A stretch of 56,563 nt of DNA from NCBI RefSeq assembly GCF_006539505.1, contig NZ_BJND01000060.1, forward strand, positions 1 through 56,563. Direction: 5' to 3'. The notes beneath the pieces were generated by a model. That model was not told where the DNA came from, did not search any database, and saw only the letters and a program-made list of their open reading frames with translations. Positions 1-8,979 of this stretch are shown here, in pieces. Origin of the DNA: Streptomyces spinoverrucosus (GTDB taxonomy: Bacteria; Actinomycetota; Actinomycetes; Streptomycetales; Streptomycetaceae). Each line of letters opens with the position of its first letter. The first letter of the stretch is position 1. A program made the translations under genes and the position numbers.

Positions 1-188
1 CTCCAAACTCTATCAGTGTTTTTCCGTCTCCCTGACCACCGTCCTGCGGGCATGCAGAAGGAGACCCAGAGATAGGATCTGACAAGTTGGATGCTGCCAG
101 GCAGCGATGCTTGTTCACATCACTCAGCCTCAAGCAGGGGTACGACTGTACACGGGGCCGCAGAGTGGGTGCAAATCGATTAGGGTAG

Positions 189-204
189 AGTGGTCTAGAC
201 CTCT
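189..204. promoter_or_regulatory. DasR-type operator (dre site) upstream of crr-ptsI
   Basis: The 16-mer AGTGGTCTAGACCTCT is a near-perfect palindrome with an uninterrupted 10-bp core (GGTCTAGACC) and one mismatched pair outside it. It matches the published dre consensus bound by DasR, the GntR-family N-acetylglucosamine regulator, which is known to control PTS genes including crr-ptsI in Streptomyces. It lies about 118 bp before the crr start. DasR binding is inferred from motif and position. I see nothing else certain in the 321 bases before crr. Confidence 0.75.
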
Positions 205-321
205 TACCGGGAGCTCTCGAACGGAACCGGGACTTCCCATGACATACGCTGCTCAACAGCGTGCCGTCCGGGTCAAGCGCTGACGGCCCACACATGAATC
301 TCCACCCCTGGGAGGCTTCCC

Positions 322-771
322 ATGACCACCGTGACGTCCCCGCTCGCCGGACGCGCCATCGGACTGAGCGCCGTGCCGGATCCGGTCTTCTCCGGGGCCA
401 TGGTCGGCCCGGGCACCGCCATCGACCCCGTGCGTGAGCCCTCCGAGGCCGTCGCACCCGTGGACGGAGTCATCGTCTCCCTCCACCCGCACGCCTTCGT
501 CGTCGTGGACGCGGAGGGACACGGTGTACTCACCCACCTCGGCATCGACACCGTGCAGCTGAACGGCGAGGGCTTCGAGCTGCTCGTGAACAAGGGCGAC
601 ACCGTGACCCGCGGTCAGGGCATCGTGCGCTGGGACCCGACCGCCGTCGAGGCCGCCGGCAAGTCGCCGGTGTGCCCGATCGTGGCGCTGGAAGCCACGG
701 CCGAGTCCCTCTCCGAGCTCCGTGAGGACGGCGACGTCAAGGCGGGCGACATCCTCTTCGCCTGGAAGTGA
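322..771 (+). CDS. crr: PTS glucose-family IIA component (EIIA-Crr)
   Basis: 149 residues, a complete soluble IIA-Glc domain. It accepts phosphate from HPr and passes it to an IIB domain; in Streptomyces the known route serves N-acetylglucosamine uptake through NagE2/NagF. Two conserved histidines are visible: His57 in the HPHAF segment, and the expected phosphorylation site His72 in THLGIDTVQLNGEGF. The ATG start follows GGGAGGCTTCCC, a good ribosome binding site. The stop lies 79 bases before the ptsI start, so the two genes very probably form one operon under the upstream DasR site. The length is normal for a stand-alone IIA-Glc. Confidence 0.95.
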   Translation: MTTVTSPLAGRAIGLSAVPDPVFSGAMVGPGTAIDPVREPSEAVAPVDGVIVSLHPHAFVVVDAEGHGVLTHLGIDTVQLNGEGFELLVNKGDTVTRGQGIVRWDPTAVEAAGKSPVCPIVALEATAESLSELREDGDVKAGDILFAWK

Positions 772-850
772 TGTCATGGCCGTCGTCATGACGGCACCTA
801 CGACAACCACCGCGGCGGCGGGACCCGCCGCACTATCGGAGACGGGTGAG

Positions 851-2521
851 ATGGAGACAACGCTGCGAGGCGTCGGTGTGAGCCACGGGGTGGCGATCGG
901 CGAGGTTCGGCACATGGGAACGGCGGTGCTCGAACCGCCTGCCAAGCAGATCCCGGCCGAGGATGCGGAGCGCGAACAGGGGCGCGCCCGTCAGGCTGTG
1001 GAGGCTGTGGCGGCCGACCTGATGGCGCGCGGCAATCTGGCGGGGGGCGAAGCCCAGGCGGTGCTCGAGGCGCAGGCCATGATGGCCCAGGATCCCGAGC
1101 TGATGGCGGATGTGGAGCGGCGGATCGCCGTCGGCAGCACCGCCGAGCGCGCGGTCTACGACGCCTTCGCGGCTTACCGGGACCTGCTGGCAGGTGCCGG
1201 TGAGTACCTCGCCGGGCGCGTCGCGGACCTCGATGACGTGCGGAATCGTATCGTCGCACGCCTGCTCGGTGTACCGATGCCAGGTGTTCCGGACAGCGAC
1301 GAGCCGTATGTCCTGGTCGCGCGGGATCTCGCGCCGGCGGACACGGCGCTGCTGGACCCCACCCTGGTCCTCGGTTTCGTCACTGAGGAGGGTGGGCCGA
1401 CCAGCCACAGCGCGATTCTGGCCCGGGCGCTTGGCGTGCCGGCCGTGGTGGCGCTGCCGGGTGCCGGTGAGCTGGCCGAGGGCACGATGATCGCGGTGGA
1501 CGGCAGCACCGGCGAGATCTTCGTGAACCCCAGCGACCAGAAGAAGGCTCAGCTGGAAGCCGCGGCCGCCGAGCGCAAGGCAGCGCTGGCCGCGTCGACC
1601 GGGCCGGGTGCCACCTCAGACGGTCACAAGGTGCCGCTGCTCGCCAACATCGGCGGCCCCGCGGACGTGGCGGCCGCGGTTGAGGCCGGCGCCGAGGGTG
1701 TCGGCCTGTTCCGGACCGAGTTTCTCTTCCTGGACGACGACAAGAAGGCGCCCGCGGAGGCGAAGCAGGTCGAGGCCTATCGGCAGGTTCTCGAGGCGTT
1801 TCCCGAGGGCCGTGTTGTCGTGCGGGTGCTGGATGCCGGTGCGGACAAGCCGCTGGACTTCCTGACTCCGGCCGACGAGCCGAACCCGGCCCTGGGCGTG
1901 CGCGGTCTGCGCTCCCTCCTCGACCACCCGGAGGTGCTGCGTACGCAGCTGACCGCGCTGGCGAAGGCGGCCGAGGGTCTGCCGGTCTACCTCGAGGTGA
2001 TGGCCCCGATGGTGGCGGACCGCATCGACGCCAAGGCGTTCGCGGACGCGTGCCGGGAGGCCGGGCTGCAGGTGAAGTTCGGCGCGATGGTCGAGATTCC
2101 GTCGGCGGCGCTTCGGGCGCGTTCGATCCTTCAGGAGGTCGAGTTCCTGTCGCTGGGGACGAACGACCTGGCGCAGTACACGTTCGCCGCCGACCGTCAG
2201 GTGGGCGCGGTGTCCCGGCTTCAGGACCCGTGGCAGCCCGCGCTGCTCGATCTGGTCGCGCTGTCCGCCGAGGCGGCGAAGGCCGAGGGCAAGAGCTGTG
2301 GTGTCTGCGGTGAGGCCGCGTCCGACCCGTTGCTGGCGTGTGTGCTGACCGGTCTCGGTGTCACCTCTCTTTCTATGGGTGCGGCGTCCATTCCTTATGT
2401 CCGGGCGACGCTGGCGAAGTACACGCTCGCGCAGTGCGAGCGGGCCGCGGCGGCCGCTCGGGCGGCCGACACTGCCGAGGATGCGCGCAACGCGGCTCGG
2501 GCGGTGCTGTCCGGCGAGTAG
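851..2521 (+). CDS. ptsI: PTS enzyme I (phosphoenolpyruvate-protein phosphotransferase)
   Basis: 556 residues from ATG 851. Enzyme I takes phosphate from phosphoenolpyruvate and passes it to HPr, the first step of PTS sugar transport in the cytoplasm. The phospho-histidine is His186 in GGPTSHSAILARALG. The PEP-binding barrel follows, with GLFRTEFLF, the GTNDLAQY motif and catalytic Cys486 in SCGVCGEAA. An in-frame ATG at 776 would add 25 Thr/Ala-rich residues, but METTLRGVGVSHG at 851 is where the family's domain begins and it has GGAGACGGGTGAG upstream, so 851 is preferred. It is downstream partner of crr. A hairpin at 2552-2581 closes the operon. Confidence 0.95.
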   Translation: METTLRGVGVSHGVAIGEVRHMGTAVLEPPAKQIPAEDAEREQGRARQAVEAVAADLMARGNLAGGEAQAVLEAQAMMAQDPELMADVERRIAVGSTAERAVYDAFAAYRDLLAGAGEYLAGRVADLDDVRNRIVARLLGVPMPGVPDSDEPYVLVARDLAPADTALLDPTLVLGFVTEEGGPTSHSAILARALGVPAVVALPGAGELAEGTMIAVDGSTGEIFVNPSDQKKAQLEAAAAERKAALAASTGPGATSDGHKVPLLANIGGPADVAAAVEAGAEGVGLFRTEFLFLDDDKKAPAEAKQVEAYRQVLEAFPEGRVVVRVLDAGADKPLDFLTPADEPNPALGVRGLRSLLDHPEVLRTQLTALAKAAEGLPVYLEVMAPMVADRIDAKAFADACREAGLQVKFGAMVEIPSAALRARSILQEVEFLSLGTNDLAQYTFAADRQVGAVSRLQDPWQPALLDLVALSAEAAKAEGKSCGVCGEAASDPLLACVLTGLGVTSLSMGAASIPYVRATLAKYTLAQCERAAAAARAADTAEDARNAARAVLSGE

Positions 2522-2551
2522 GCGGACCGAGCCGTCGACGGCTCCTCTTCC

Positions 2552-2581
2552 GGGGCGCTCCACCTGCGGGTGGGGCGCCCC
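2552..2581 (+). terminator. Hairpin terminator after ptsI
   Basis: A 13-bp stem (GGGGCGCTCCACC pairing with GGTGGGGCGCCCC, one G-T pair) with a 4-base loop lies 30 bp after the ptsI stop. It lies between convergent genes and can work in both directions. No U-tract follows, which is usual in Streptomyces. Confidence 0.7.
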
Positions 2582-2603
2582 GTCCGTGTCCGTGAGCGGA
2601 TGG

Positions 2604-3551
2604 TCAGTGGCGATGCTCCGCGGCCGGTCCCTGCTCTCCTTCCTCTCCGGTCTCTCCCGTCTTTCCTGCCTCTCCGGCCCTTGCGTCCTCTCCCAGGTCG
2701 GGTGGTTCGCAGTAGTCGACACCTGATTCCGGAGAGATGAGGTCACCCGACTCGACGTCGGTGCAGTAGGCGTCGAAGACCTCGCCGGCGATCAGGGGTT
2801 CGAGGCCGTCTCCGCGCAGGCGCCAGCCGTAGATGCGGTCGGATGTGCCGGGGGCGGTGGTCCGCATGACCAGTCCGCCGGGGCGCTGGGTGGCGATGCC
2901 CAGGGCCAGGACGGTGGTGAATTCGAGGGCCTCGGCCTCGTCGAGTTGTGTGGTGCCGTCGGCGTCCTGGTCCGCGTGGAGGGCGGCGACGAGGGTTTCC
3001 GGTGTGCTGGAGACGCTGCATACGAGGTGCCGGTTGCCGGGCGGGGCCGTGTCGAGGATGCGGACGAGGAGGTTCGAGGCGCGGGCGAAGGCCGTGCGGC
3101 CGATGTCCTCGCCGCAGGTCGCGCAGGCGCCGACGCGGGCCAGGAGTGTAGATGCGTACTCCCAGGTCGCCTGGCGTACTGCTTCGTCGACGAGGACCGG
3201 GACGAGGTCGGCGAGCTTCTGGCCTTCGTAGGGAACCGTGGGGCCGGTGGTGGCCAGTTCGGCTGTGAAGCGTGTGCGGCTCGATGGGAGGTCGGGGTCG
3301 AGGCCTCCGTGCTCGCAGAAGTCGGCGTACTCCTGTGGGTCGAAGAGGGCCACGGTGGTGTGGCTGCCCTCGGCGGCGCGTGTTTTGAGCAGGGCTTCCA
3401 CCTGCCGCAAGTAGGTTTCGTGGTCGTCGAACGTGAAGCTGCGGTAGCGCCGCATGGCCTGGAAGTCGTACTCGTCCGTGAGCAGGCCGATCGTGCCGGC
3501 GATTTCGCGGTGCAGGACGCGTCGCATGGTCTGGTGGTCGGTGTGCGCCAT
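2604..3551 (-). CDS. Conserved hypothetical protein
   Basis: 315 residues, not assigned to a family. The first 180 residues are mostly helical and charged (YDFQAMRRYRSFTFDDHETYLRQ, written here only as a landmark for the start of the conserved part). A CATCGEDIG segment could be half of a metal site, but only one CxxC is obvious. The last 30 residues are an acidic, Gly/Glu-rich tail. There is no signal peptide or membrane segment. The ATG start is preceded by GGGGGAAAC on the coding strand, a good ribosome binding site. It is convergent with ptsI and separated from it by the hairpin at 2552-2581. The conserved codon bias argues that it is a real gene; its role is unknown. Confidence 0.75.
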   Translation of the reverse strand: MAHTDHQTMRRVLHREIAGTIGLLTDEYDFQAMRRYRSFTFDDHETYLRQVEALLKTRAAEGSHTTVALFDPQEYADFCEHGGLDPDLPSSRTRFTAELATTGPTVPYEGQKLADLVPVLVDEAVRQATWEYASTLLARVGACATCGEDIGRTAFARASNLLVRILDTAPPGNRHLVCSVSSTPETLVAALHADQDADGTTQLDEAEALEFTTVLALGIATQRPGGLVMRTTAPGTSDRIYGWRLRGDGLEPLIAGEVFDAYCTDVESGDLISPESGVDYCEPPDLGEDARAGEAGKTGETGEEGEQGPAAEHRH

Positions 3552-3743
3552 GTTTCCCCCTGTGCAGTCGATCAGTGCTCACTCACAGTAACCGGCCGCA
3601 CTGACAACGGGGTCCGAGCGAGTCGGCGGCGGAGGGAAAGCGCAGGTCACGGCAGCTTTTGGGCGAGCAGCGGCCTCGGACGTCGACGTCGCGGTCGGTG
3701 AGTCCGAGGCCGGTTGCGGGGCTGGGCTTGCGCGGGTGAGGAG

Positions 3744-5711
3744 TCAGGTTCGCTTGCGGGCGAGGTCCTCGTAGAAGTGGAGCAGGTCGAGGTTGTCGAT
3801 CGAGCCGGGGTTGACCGCCTTTTCCAGCGGGGTGCCCTGGAGCAGGCGTTTGACCGGGACTTCGATGCGCTTTCCGGTGAGGGTGTGCGGGATTCCGGGG
3901 ACCTCGATGATCTCGTCGGGGATGTGGCGGGGTGAGAGCTGCTCGCGGATGGTCTGCTTGATGCGGTTCAGGAGGGCCTCGTCGAGGACGGCTCCGGGGG
4001 CCAGGTGTACGAACAGGGGCATCCAGTAGCCACCGTCGGGCTGTTCGATGCCGATGACGAGGGATTCCCTGATCTCGGGCAGGCGTTCCACGGCTTCGTA
4101 GATGTCGGCCGAGCCCATCCGCACGCCCTGCCGGTTGAGTGTGGAGTCGGAGCGGCCGTGGATGATCACGGAGCCTCGGGACGTCACGGTGATCCAGTCG
4201 CCGTGGCGCCAGACGCCGGGGTAGGTGTCGAAGTAGCTGTCGTGGTAGCGGCTGCCGTCGGGGTCGTTCCAGAAGTAGATCGGCATGGACGGCATGGGGT
4301 TGGTGACCACGAGTTCGCCGACCTCGTCGGTCAGGGGTTTGCCGCTCGGGTCCCAGGACTGCAGGTCGGTGCCCAGTCCGGGGGCCTGGAGTTCGCCGAT
4401 GTACACGGGAAGGGTCGGTACGGCCCCCGCGAAGCAGGAGCACACGTCCGTGCCGCCGCTGACGGAGGCGATCCACAGGTCGTGGCGGACCTCGTCGTGC
4501 AGCCAGCGGAAGCCATCGGGCGGAAGGGGCGAGCCGGTGGTGGCCACGCATTGCACGCGTGAGAGGTCGTAGTCCCGCCCGGGGTGGATGTCCGCCTTGC
4601 GGCAGGCCATGACGTACGCGGCGGAGGTGCCGTAGAGGGTGGCTCCCGTGCGTTCGGCGACCCGCCATTGGGCGCCGGTGTCGGGATAGCCGGGGCTGCC
4701 GTCGTAGAGGACGATCGTGGTGCCGGTCAGGAGGCCGGAGACGAGGAAGTTCCACATCATCCAGCCGGTGGAGGTGTACCAGAAGAAGCGGTCCTCGGGG
4801 CCCAGGTCGCAGTGCAGGCCGAGCTGCTTGAGGTGCTCGACGAGGATGCCGCCCTGGGACTGGACGATGGCCTTGGGGAGGCCGGTTGTGCCGGAGGAGT
4901 ACAGCACCCACAGGGGGTGGTCGAAGGGCACCTGTTCGAACACGGGTTCCGTGTCCGCGCTGGTCAGGGCCGACCACTGGAGGGCGCCTTCGGGAGCTTC
5001 CGTGCCGAGGAGCGGGATGTGGACGACGGCGCGCAGGGTGGGCAGCTCGCGGCGCAGTTCGGCGACGATGTCGCGGCGGTCGTGCTCCTTGCCGCCGTAG
5101 CGGTAGCCGTCGACGGTGAACAGGACGACGGGTTCGACCTGCTGGAAGCGGTCGAGGACGCTGCGGGCGCCGAAGTCGGGGGCGCAGGAGGTCCAGACGC
5201 CGCCCACGGCGGCGGTGGCGAGGAGGGCGACGACGGCTTGGGGGATGTTCGGGAGGTAGCCGCTGACGCGGTCGCCGGGGCGTACGCCGAGGGCGCGCAG
5301 TTCGGCGGCCAGGGAGCCGACCTGGCGGCGGAGTTCGGACCAGGTGACCGGGCGTGGTTCGTGGGTCTCGTCGACGTACAGGAGGGCCGCTTCGTCCGGG
5401 CGGGTCGCGGCAGCTCGCAGGGCGTGTTCGGCGTAGTTCAGGGTCGCGCCGGGGAACCACTGCGCCCCGGGCATTGATCGGTCGGCCAGCACGCGCGCGT
5501 AGGGCGTGGCGAACCGTACGTCGAACCACTCGGTGACGGCTCGCCAGAACGTGTCCAGTTCGTCGACGGACCAGCGGTGCAGCGCGGTGTAGCCGCCCTC
5601 GCCCGGCGCGCCGTGGTGCTGGGCAGCCCATGCCTGGAACTTGGTGATCTGCGCCTGGGCGATGCGTTCCGGATCTGGCTGCCAGAGCGGCTGGGGGTTC
5701 ACGATCGACAT
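3744..5711 (-). CDS. Acetoacetyl-CoA synthetase (acetoacetate-CoA ligase)
   Basis: 655 residues, the length typical of acetoacetate-CoA ligases, an ANL-superfamily group that activates acetoacetate through an acyl-adenylate to acetoacetyl-CoA. The adenylation motif YSSGTTGLPKAIV is present, as are a later TTGSPLPPDGF region, GGTDVCSCF and the HGRSDSTLNRQGVRMG hinge. The near-C-terminal lysine expected for adenylation is in LTGKRIEVPVKRLL. The N-terminal LWQPDPERIAQAQITKF is the usual ACAS_N-type leader. The frame is open 59 codons further upstream, but ATG 5711 begins MSIVNPQPLW, where the family starts. The gene stands alone; the next gene upstream (GH31) is divergent. Confidence 0.92.
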   Translation of the reverse strand: MSIVNPQPLWQPDPERIAQAQITKFQAWAAQHHGAPGEGGYTALHRWSVDELDTFWRAVTEWFDVRFATPYARVLADRSMPGAQWFPGATLNYAEHALRAAATRPDEAALLYVDETHEPRPVTWSELRRQVGSLAAELRALGVRPGDRVSGYLPNIPQAVVALLATAAVGGVWTSCAPDFGARSVLDRFQQVEPVVLFTVDGYRYGGKEHDRRDIVAELRRELPTLRAVVHIPLLGTEAPEGALQWSALTSADTEPVFEQVPFDHPLWVLYSSGTTGLPKAIVQSQGGILVEHLKQLGLHCDLGPEDRFFWYTSTGWMMWNFLVSGLLTGTTIVLYDGSPGYPDTGAQWRVAERTGATLYGTSAAYVMACRKADIHPGRDYDLSRVQCVATTGSPLPPDGFRWLHDEVRHDLWIASVSGGTDVCSCFAGAVPTLPVYIGELQAPGLGTDLQSWDPSGKPLTDEVGELVVTNPMPSMPIYFWNDPDGSRYHDSYFDTYPGVWRHGDWITVTSRGSVIIHGRSDSTLNRQGVRMGSADIYEAVERLPEIRESLVIGIEQPDGGYWMPLFVHLAPGAVLDEALLNRIKQTIREQLSPRHIPDEIIEVPGIPHTLTGKRIEVPVKRLLQGTPLEKAVNPGSIDNLDLLHFYEDLARKRT

Positions 5712-5923
5712 GGGCGGCTCCCGGACTGTGCGCGTCGTGTGCGTCGCTCGCGCACGGGCTGGGGTGTGCGCGTGACGCGGCTGACACGGACGATGCCATG
5801 TGATCGACTTCTGCACCAGGGTGCCGCCCACATAGTCCGTGTCATGAAGATGTGGTCCCGGCACGGGTGAACGGCAGTTGAACGACACACACGTGTACGC
5901 CGGTCAGTGGCAGGGTGAGCAGC

Positions 5924-8281
5924 ATGGACGGTCGTGACCTGGTGCATTCGGTGAAGGCGGTCGGTTTCGCGGGGGCGGCTCAGGGGTTGCGTACCGTCCG
6001 CGCGGCGTGGCGCAGGCGCCGTGCGGACGCCACCGGCCTGCCTCGGCGGGGCGCCGAACGCGCGCGGGTGCCCGGACAGGTGCAGGAGGTGACGCCCGGC
6101 CTGGGGGGCGGCGTTCTGCGGTTCACCCGCTCCGAGCTGCGGATCATCGTCACGGTGAGCGGGGCCGTCTTCTGGGGCTGGGACGGTGCGGGTCCCGAGC
6201 CGTCGTATGCGCTCGCGGGGCGCTGTCCTGAGCCCGACCCCCGGGCGGTGCTGGAGCCGGACAAGGACGGCGGCTGGCGGGTCGTGGCGGAGCGTGTGAC
6301 GGTCGTCGTGTCACGGAACGGCGCCGTCGAGGTGCGCACCCCTGGTGGCGTGACCCTGCGCCGGGATCTGCCGCCGCGGTGGTGGGAGCCGGTCGGGGGT
6401 GGGCGGGCGCGCTGGATGCAGCGGTCCGAGGTGTCCGCCGACGCGCGTTTCTTCGGGCTGGGCGGACGCTCGTCGGGGCCCCGGCTGCGGGACGGAACGT
6501 ACCGGCTGTGGAACACCGACCAGGGGCGGGCGTTCGCACCTGGCGACGATCCGCTGTACATCACCATGCCGGTGCAGCTGGTGGTGGCCGACGCCGGCAC
6601 GCATCTTGTGTTCCACGACACCTCGTGGGACGGCACGGTGGCGCTGCGGGAGGGCGAGGAGGGGGCGGGTTCCGGGCACGACCGGGCGGGGATGTGCGAG
6701 ATGCGCATGGACGGCGGTCCGCTGCGCTGCTGGGTGATCGTGGGCACTCCCGCGCGCGTGCTGCACGCCTGGGCCTCGCTGACCGGAGCGCCGGCGCTGC
6801 CGCCGGCGTGGGCGCTCGGCCACCATCACGCGCGGTGGGGCTTCGGCAGTGAGCAGGAGGTGCGGCGGATCATCACGGGGTATCGGGAGCACGGTCTGCC
6901 GCTCGACGCGGTGCACCTGGACATCGACCACTACGACGCCCATCAGGTGTTCACCGTGGACCGGGAGCGGTTCCCGAAGCTGCCGGCGCTCGCTGAGGAA
7001 CTGCGGCGGGACGGGATCAGGCTGGTGTCGATCGTCGACGCCGGGGTGAAGGCCGAGCCGGGCAACGAGGTGTACGACAGTGGGACGGCCCACGACGCTT
7101 TTGTGCGGGATGCGTCGGGACAGCCGGTGCGCGGTGTGGTGTGGCCGGGTGAAGTGGTGTACCCGGACTTCACGCACGCGCGCGTGCGCAAGTGGTGGGG
7201 TGGCCTCTACGAGGAGCGGCTCGCTCAGGGGTTTTCGGGGTTCTGGCACGACATGAACGAGCCGACGTCGTTCGCCGCGTTCGGGGAGCCGACGCTGCCG
7301 CGTTCGGCCCGGCACGACTTGGAGGGGCGGGGCGGCGATCACCGCGAGGCGCACAACGTGTACGCCTTGTGCATGGCCAGGGCGGGCTACGAGGCGCTGC
7401 GCGAACTGGCCCCGCGACAGCGGCCGTTTCTGTTCTCGCGGTCCGGCTGGGCCGGCATGCAGCGTTACGGGGGCACCTGGTCCGGTGACGTCGCCACCGG
7501 CTGGCCGGGCTTGCGCGCTTCGTTGTCGCTGGTCATGGGGCTGGGGCTGTGCGGAGTGCCGTACTCGGGCCCGGACGTGGGCGGCTTCGACGGGAGTCCC
7601 TCGCCGGAGCTATATCTGCGCTGGTTCCAGCTCGGCGCGTATCTGCCGCTGTTCCGCACACACGCGAGTCTGCGGGCGGGGCGCAGGGAGCCGTGGGAGT
7701 TCGGTGCCGAGGTGCTGGAGCACGCGCGCGTGGCGCTCGTCGAACGCCGGCGGCTGCTGCCGTACTTCCTGACGCTGGCGCACCTGGCCCGCCGTACAGG
7801 GGCGCCTTATGTGCGGCCGGTGTGGTGGGGCTCGCCCGAGGATCGGGCTCTGCGCGACTGTGAGGACGCCTTCCTGCTGGGCGACTGTCTCCTGGTGGCG
7901 CCGGTCCTCGATCCGGGCGCGGACCGGCGTGCGGTGCAGCTGCCGCGGGGGCTCTGGTATGACACGGCCACGGAGGAGGCGTACGAGGGTCCGGCACAGG
8001 TTCTTGTCGACGCCCCGTTGTCGCGGATTCCGGTGCTCGCGCGCGCGGGTGCCGTGATCCCCACGCGCGGGACGGACGGCGGGCTGGAGTTGGAGGTGTG
8101 GGCTCCCGCCCGGGGGCGGACCGGGGCCGGGCTGGTGGTGCCGGACGCCGGGGACGGGTGGGAGGAGCCGGAGATCGAGCGTTACGTCACGCGTTGGGAG
8201 GGCTCGCGGGTGGTCGTCGAGCGGGAGGGCGGCGGGGAGCCGCCCCACCCGGTGCGGGTCCGCGGGCTCGGAGAGCGCTGA
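5924..8281 (+). CDS. Glycoside hydrolase family 31 (alpha-glucosidase/alpha-xylosidase-like)
   Basis: 785 residues. GH31 enzymes cleave terminal alpha-linked glucose or xylose by a retaining mechanism. The order is an N-terminal beta-sandwich, the TIM barrel (DAVHLDIDHYDAHQVFTVD landmark) and C-terminal beta domains. The nucleophile is Asp443 in FWHDMNEPTSF and the likely acid/base is Asp522 in TWSGDVATGW. FRTHASLRAGRREPWEFG is the family's substrate-pocket stretch. There is no signal peptide, so it is probably cytoplasmic. ATG 5924 is chosen because GGGTGAG lies just before it; GTG 5915 lacks a good site. The substrate cannot be told from sequence alone. It ends 1 bp from the convergent Nudix gene with no hairpin between. 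Confidence 0.93.
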   Translation: MDGRDLVHSVKAVGFAGAAQGLRTVRAAWRRRRADATGLPRRGAERARVPGQVQEVTPGLGGGVLRFTRSELRIIVTVSGAVFWGWDGAGPEPSYALAGRCPEPDPRAVLEPDKDGGWRVVAERVTVVVSRNGAVEVRTPGGVTLRRDLPPRWWEPVGGGRARWMQRSEVSADARFFGLGGRSSGPRLRDGTYRLWNTDQGRAFAPGDDPLYITMPVQLVVADAGTHLVFHDTSWDGTVALREGEEGAGSGHDRAGMCEMRMDGGPLRCWVIVGTPARVLHAWASLTGAPALPPAWALGHHHARWGFGSEQEVRRIITGYREHGLPLDAVHLDIDHYDAHQVFTVDRERFPKLPALAEELRRDGIRLVSIVDAGVKAEPGNEVYDSGTAHDAFVRDASGQPVRGVVWPGEVVYPDFTHARVRKWWGGLYEERLAQGFSGFWHDMNEPTSFAAFGEPTLPRSARHDLEGRGGDHREAHNVYALCMARAGYEALRELAPRQRPFLFSRSGWAGMQRYGGTWSGDVATGWPGLRASLSLVMGLGLCGVPYSGPDVGGFDGSPSPELYLRWFQLGAYLPLFRTHASLRAGRREPWEFGAEVLEHARVALVERRRLLPYFLTLAHLARRTGAPYVRPVWWGSPEDRALRDCEDAFLLGDCLLVAPVLDPGADRRAVQLPRGLWYDTATEEAYEGPAQVLVDAPLSRIPVLARAGAVIPTRGTDGGLELEVWAPARGRTGAGLVVPDAGDGWEEPEIERYVTRWEGSRVVVEREGGGEPPHPVRVRGLGER

Positions 8282-8282
8282 C

Positions 8283-8819
8283 TCAGACGTACCGGCCCTC
8301 GAACCAGGCCCGGACGGCGAGCGTGTGCAGCGGGAAGGCGAGTTCCTCGGGCCTGCGCAGAAGGTGCCAGCCCTCCGTCTCGTCCGTGGCGGTGGACTCG
8401 GGCAGGCGATCGGCAGGGCGTTCCGGAAGGACGCCGAACAGCAGCAGATGACCGTCGGGAGAGCTCATCGCGTCGACGAGCCGGACATCGCGGCTCGCCG
8501 CGTCGATGCCGGTCTCCTCCTTGAGCTCGCGGACGAGTGCCTGCCGCCAGTCCTCACGGTCGCCGATGTAACCGCCGGGCAGGGCAATGCCCCCGCGCGC
8601 GGGGGCGATGGTTCGGGTGATGACGACGAGAGCGGTGCCCTTGGTGTCGTACACGGGCTGGAGTGCGACCGCGACCGGCAGCGGATTGCGGTAGGCGACG
8701 GTGCCGCAGGCCGGGCAGGTGCGGGGCCAGCCGGAGACGCCCTCTCCGTAGGGCGATCCGCAGCTCGAACAGTGGGAGTCCGGCGCGGAGTTGGGGGCGG
8801 AGTGCTGAGTTTCGGACAC
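8283..8819 (-). CDS. Nudix hydrolase with N-terminal zinc ribbon
   Basis: 178 residues. Cys17, Cys20, Cys35 and Cys38 form a four-cysteine zinc ribbon, and the Nudix box at residues 83-105 (GX5EX7REUXEEXGU) is intact, with the metal-binding glutamates in RELKEETGI. This is the layout of NudC/NADH-pyrophosphatase relatives, which hydrolyse nucleotide diphosphate derivatives. At this length it lacks the full NudC N-terminal domain, so the substrate is open. The gene is alone, convergent with GH31 and divergent from the DUF35-thiolase pair. Confidence 0.88.
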   Translation of the reverse strand: MSETQHSAPNSAPDSHCSSCGSPYGEGVSGWPRTCPACGTVAYRNPLPVAVALQPVYDTKGTALVVITRTIAPARGGIALPGGYIGDREDWRQALVRELKEETGIDAASRDVRLVDAMSSPDGHLLLFGVLPERPADRLPESTATDETEGWHLLRRPEELAFPLHTLAVRAWFEGRYV

Positions 8820-8943
8820 GCGGCGGACTGTATCCGATCTTGCGGAGGGCGTCTCTTGCAGGTGGCCGAGTGGCCCGTGGGCTGGGCTTTCACGGATGGG
8901 CCGTCGAGGTCCTTAGCGCTTCCCCGGATCCGGTGGCACACTT

Positions 8944-8958
8944 CTGACACATCGTCAG
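8944..8958. promoter_or_regulatory. Inverted repeat CTGAC-N5-GTCAG, candidate TetR-type operator
   Basis: CTGAC and GTCAG form a perfect 5-bp inverted repeat with a 5-base spacer, ending 21 bases before the preferred start of the DUF35 gene. A further GTCAG lies 8 bases downstream (8964-8968). Such repeats close to starts of actinobacterial thiolase and acyl-CoA genes are often TetR-family operators. No TetR gene lies in the window, so the binding protein is unknown. Confidence 0.4.
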
Positions 8959-8979
8959 TTCTTGTCAGCGGGAGGGACC

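Noticed and set aside
5888..5923. Using the longest open frame as start of acetoacetyl-CoA synthetase
   Set aside because: The extra 59 residues have no family similarity and would run through the divergent promoter region shared with GH31.
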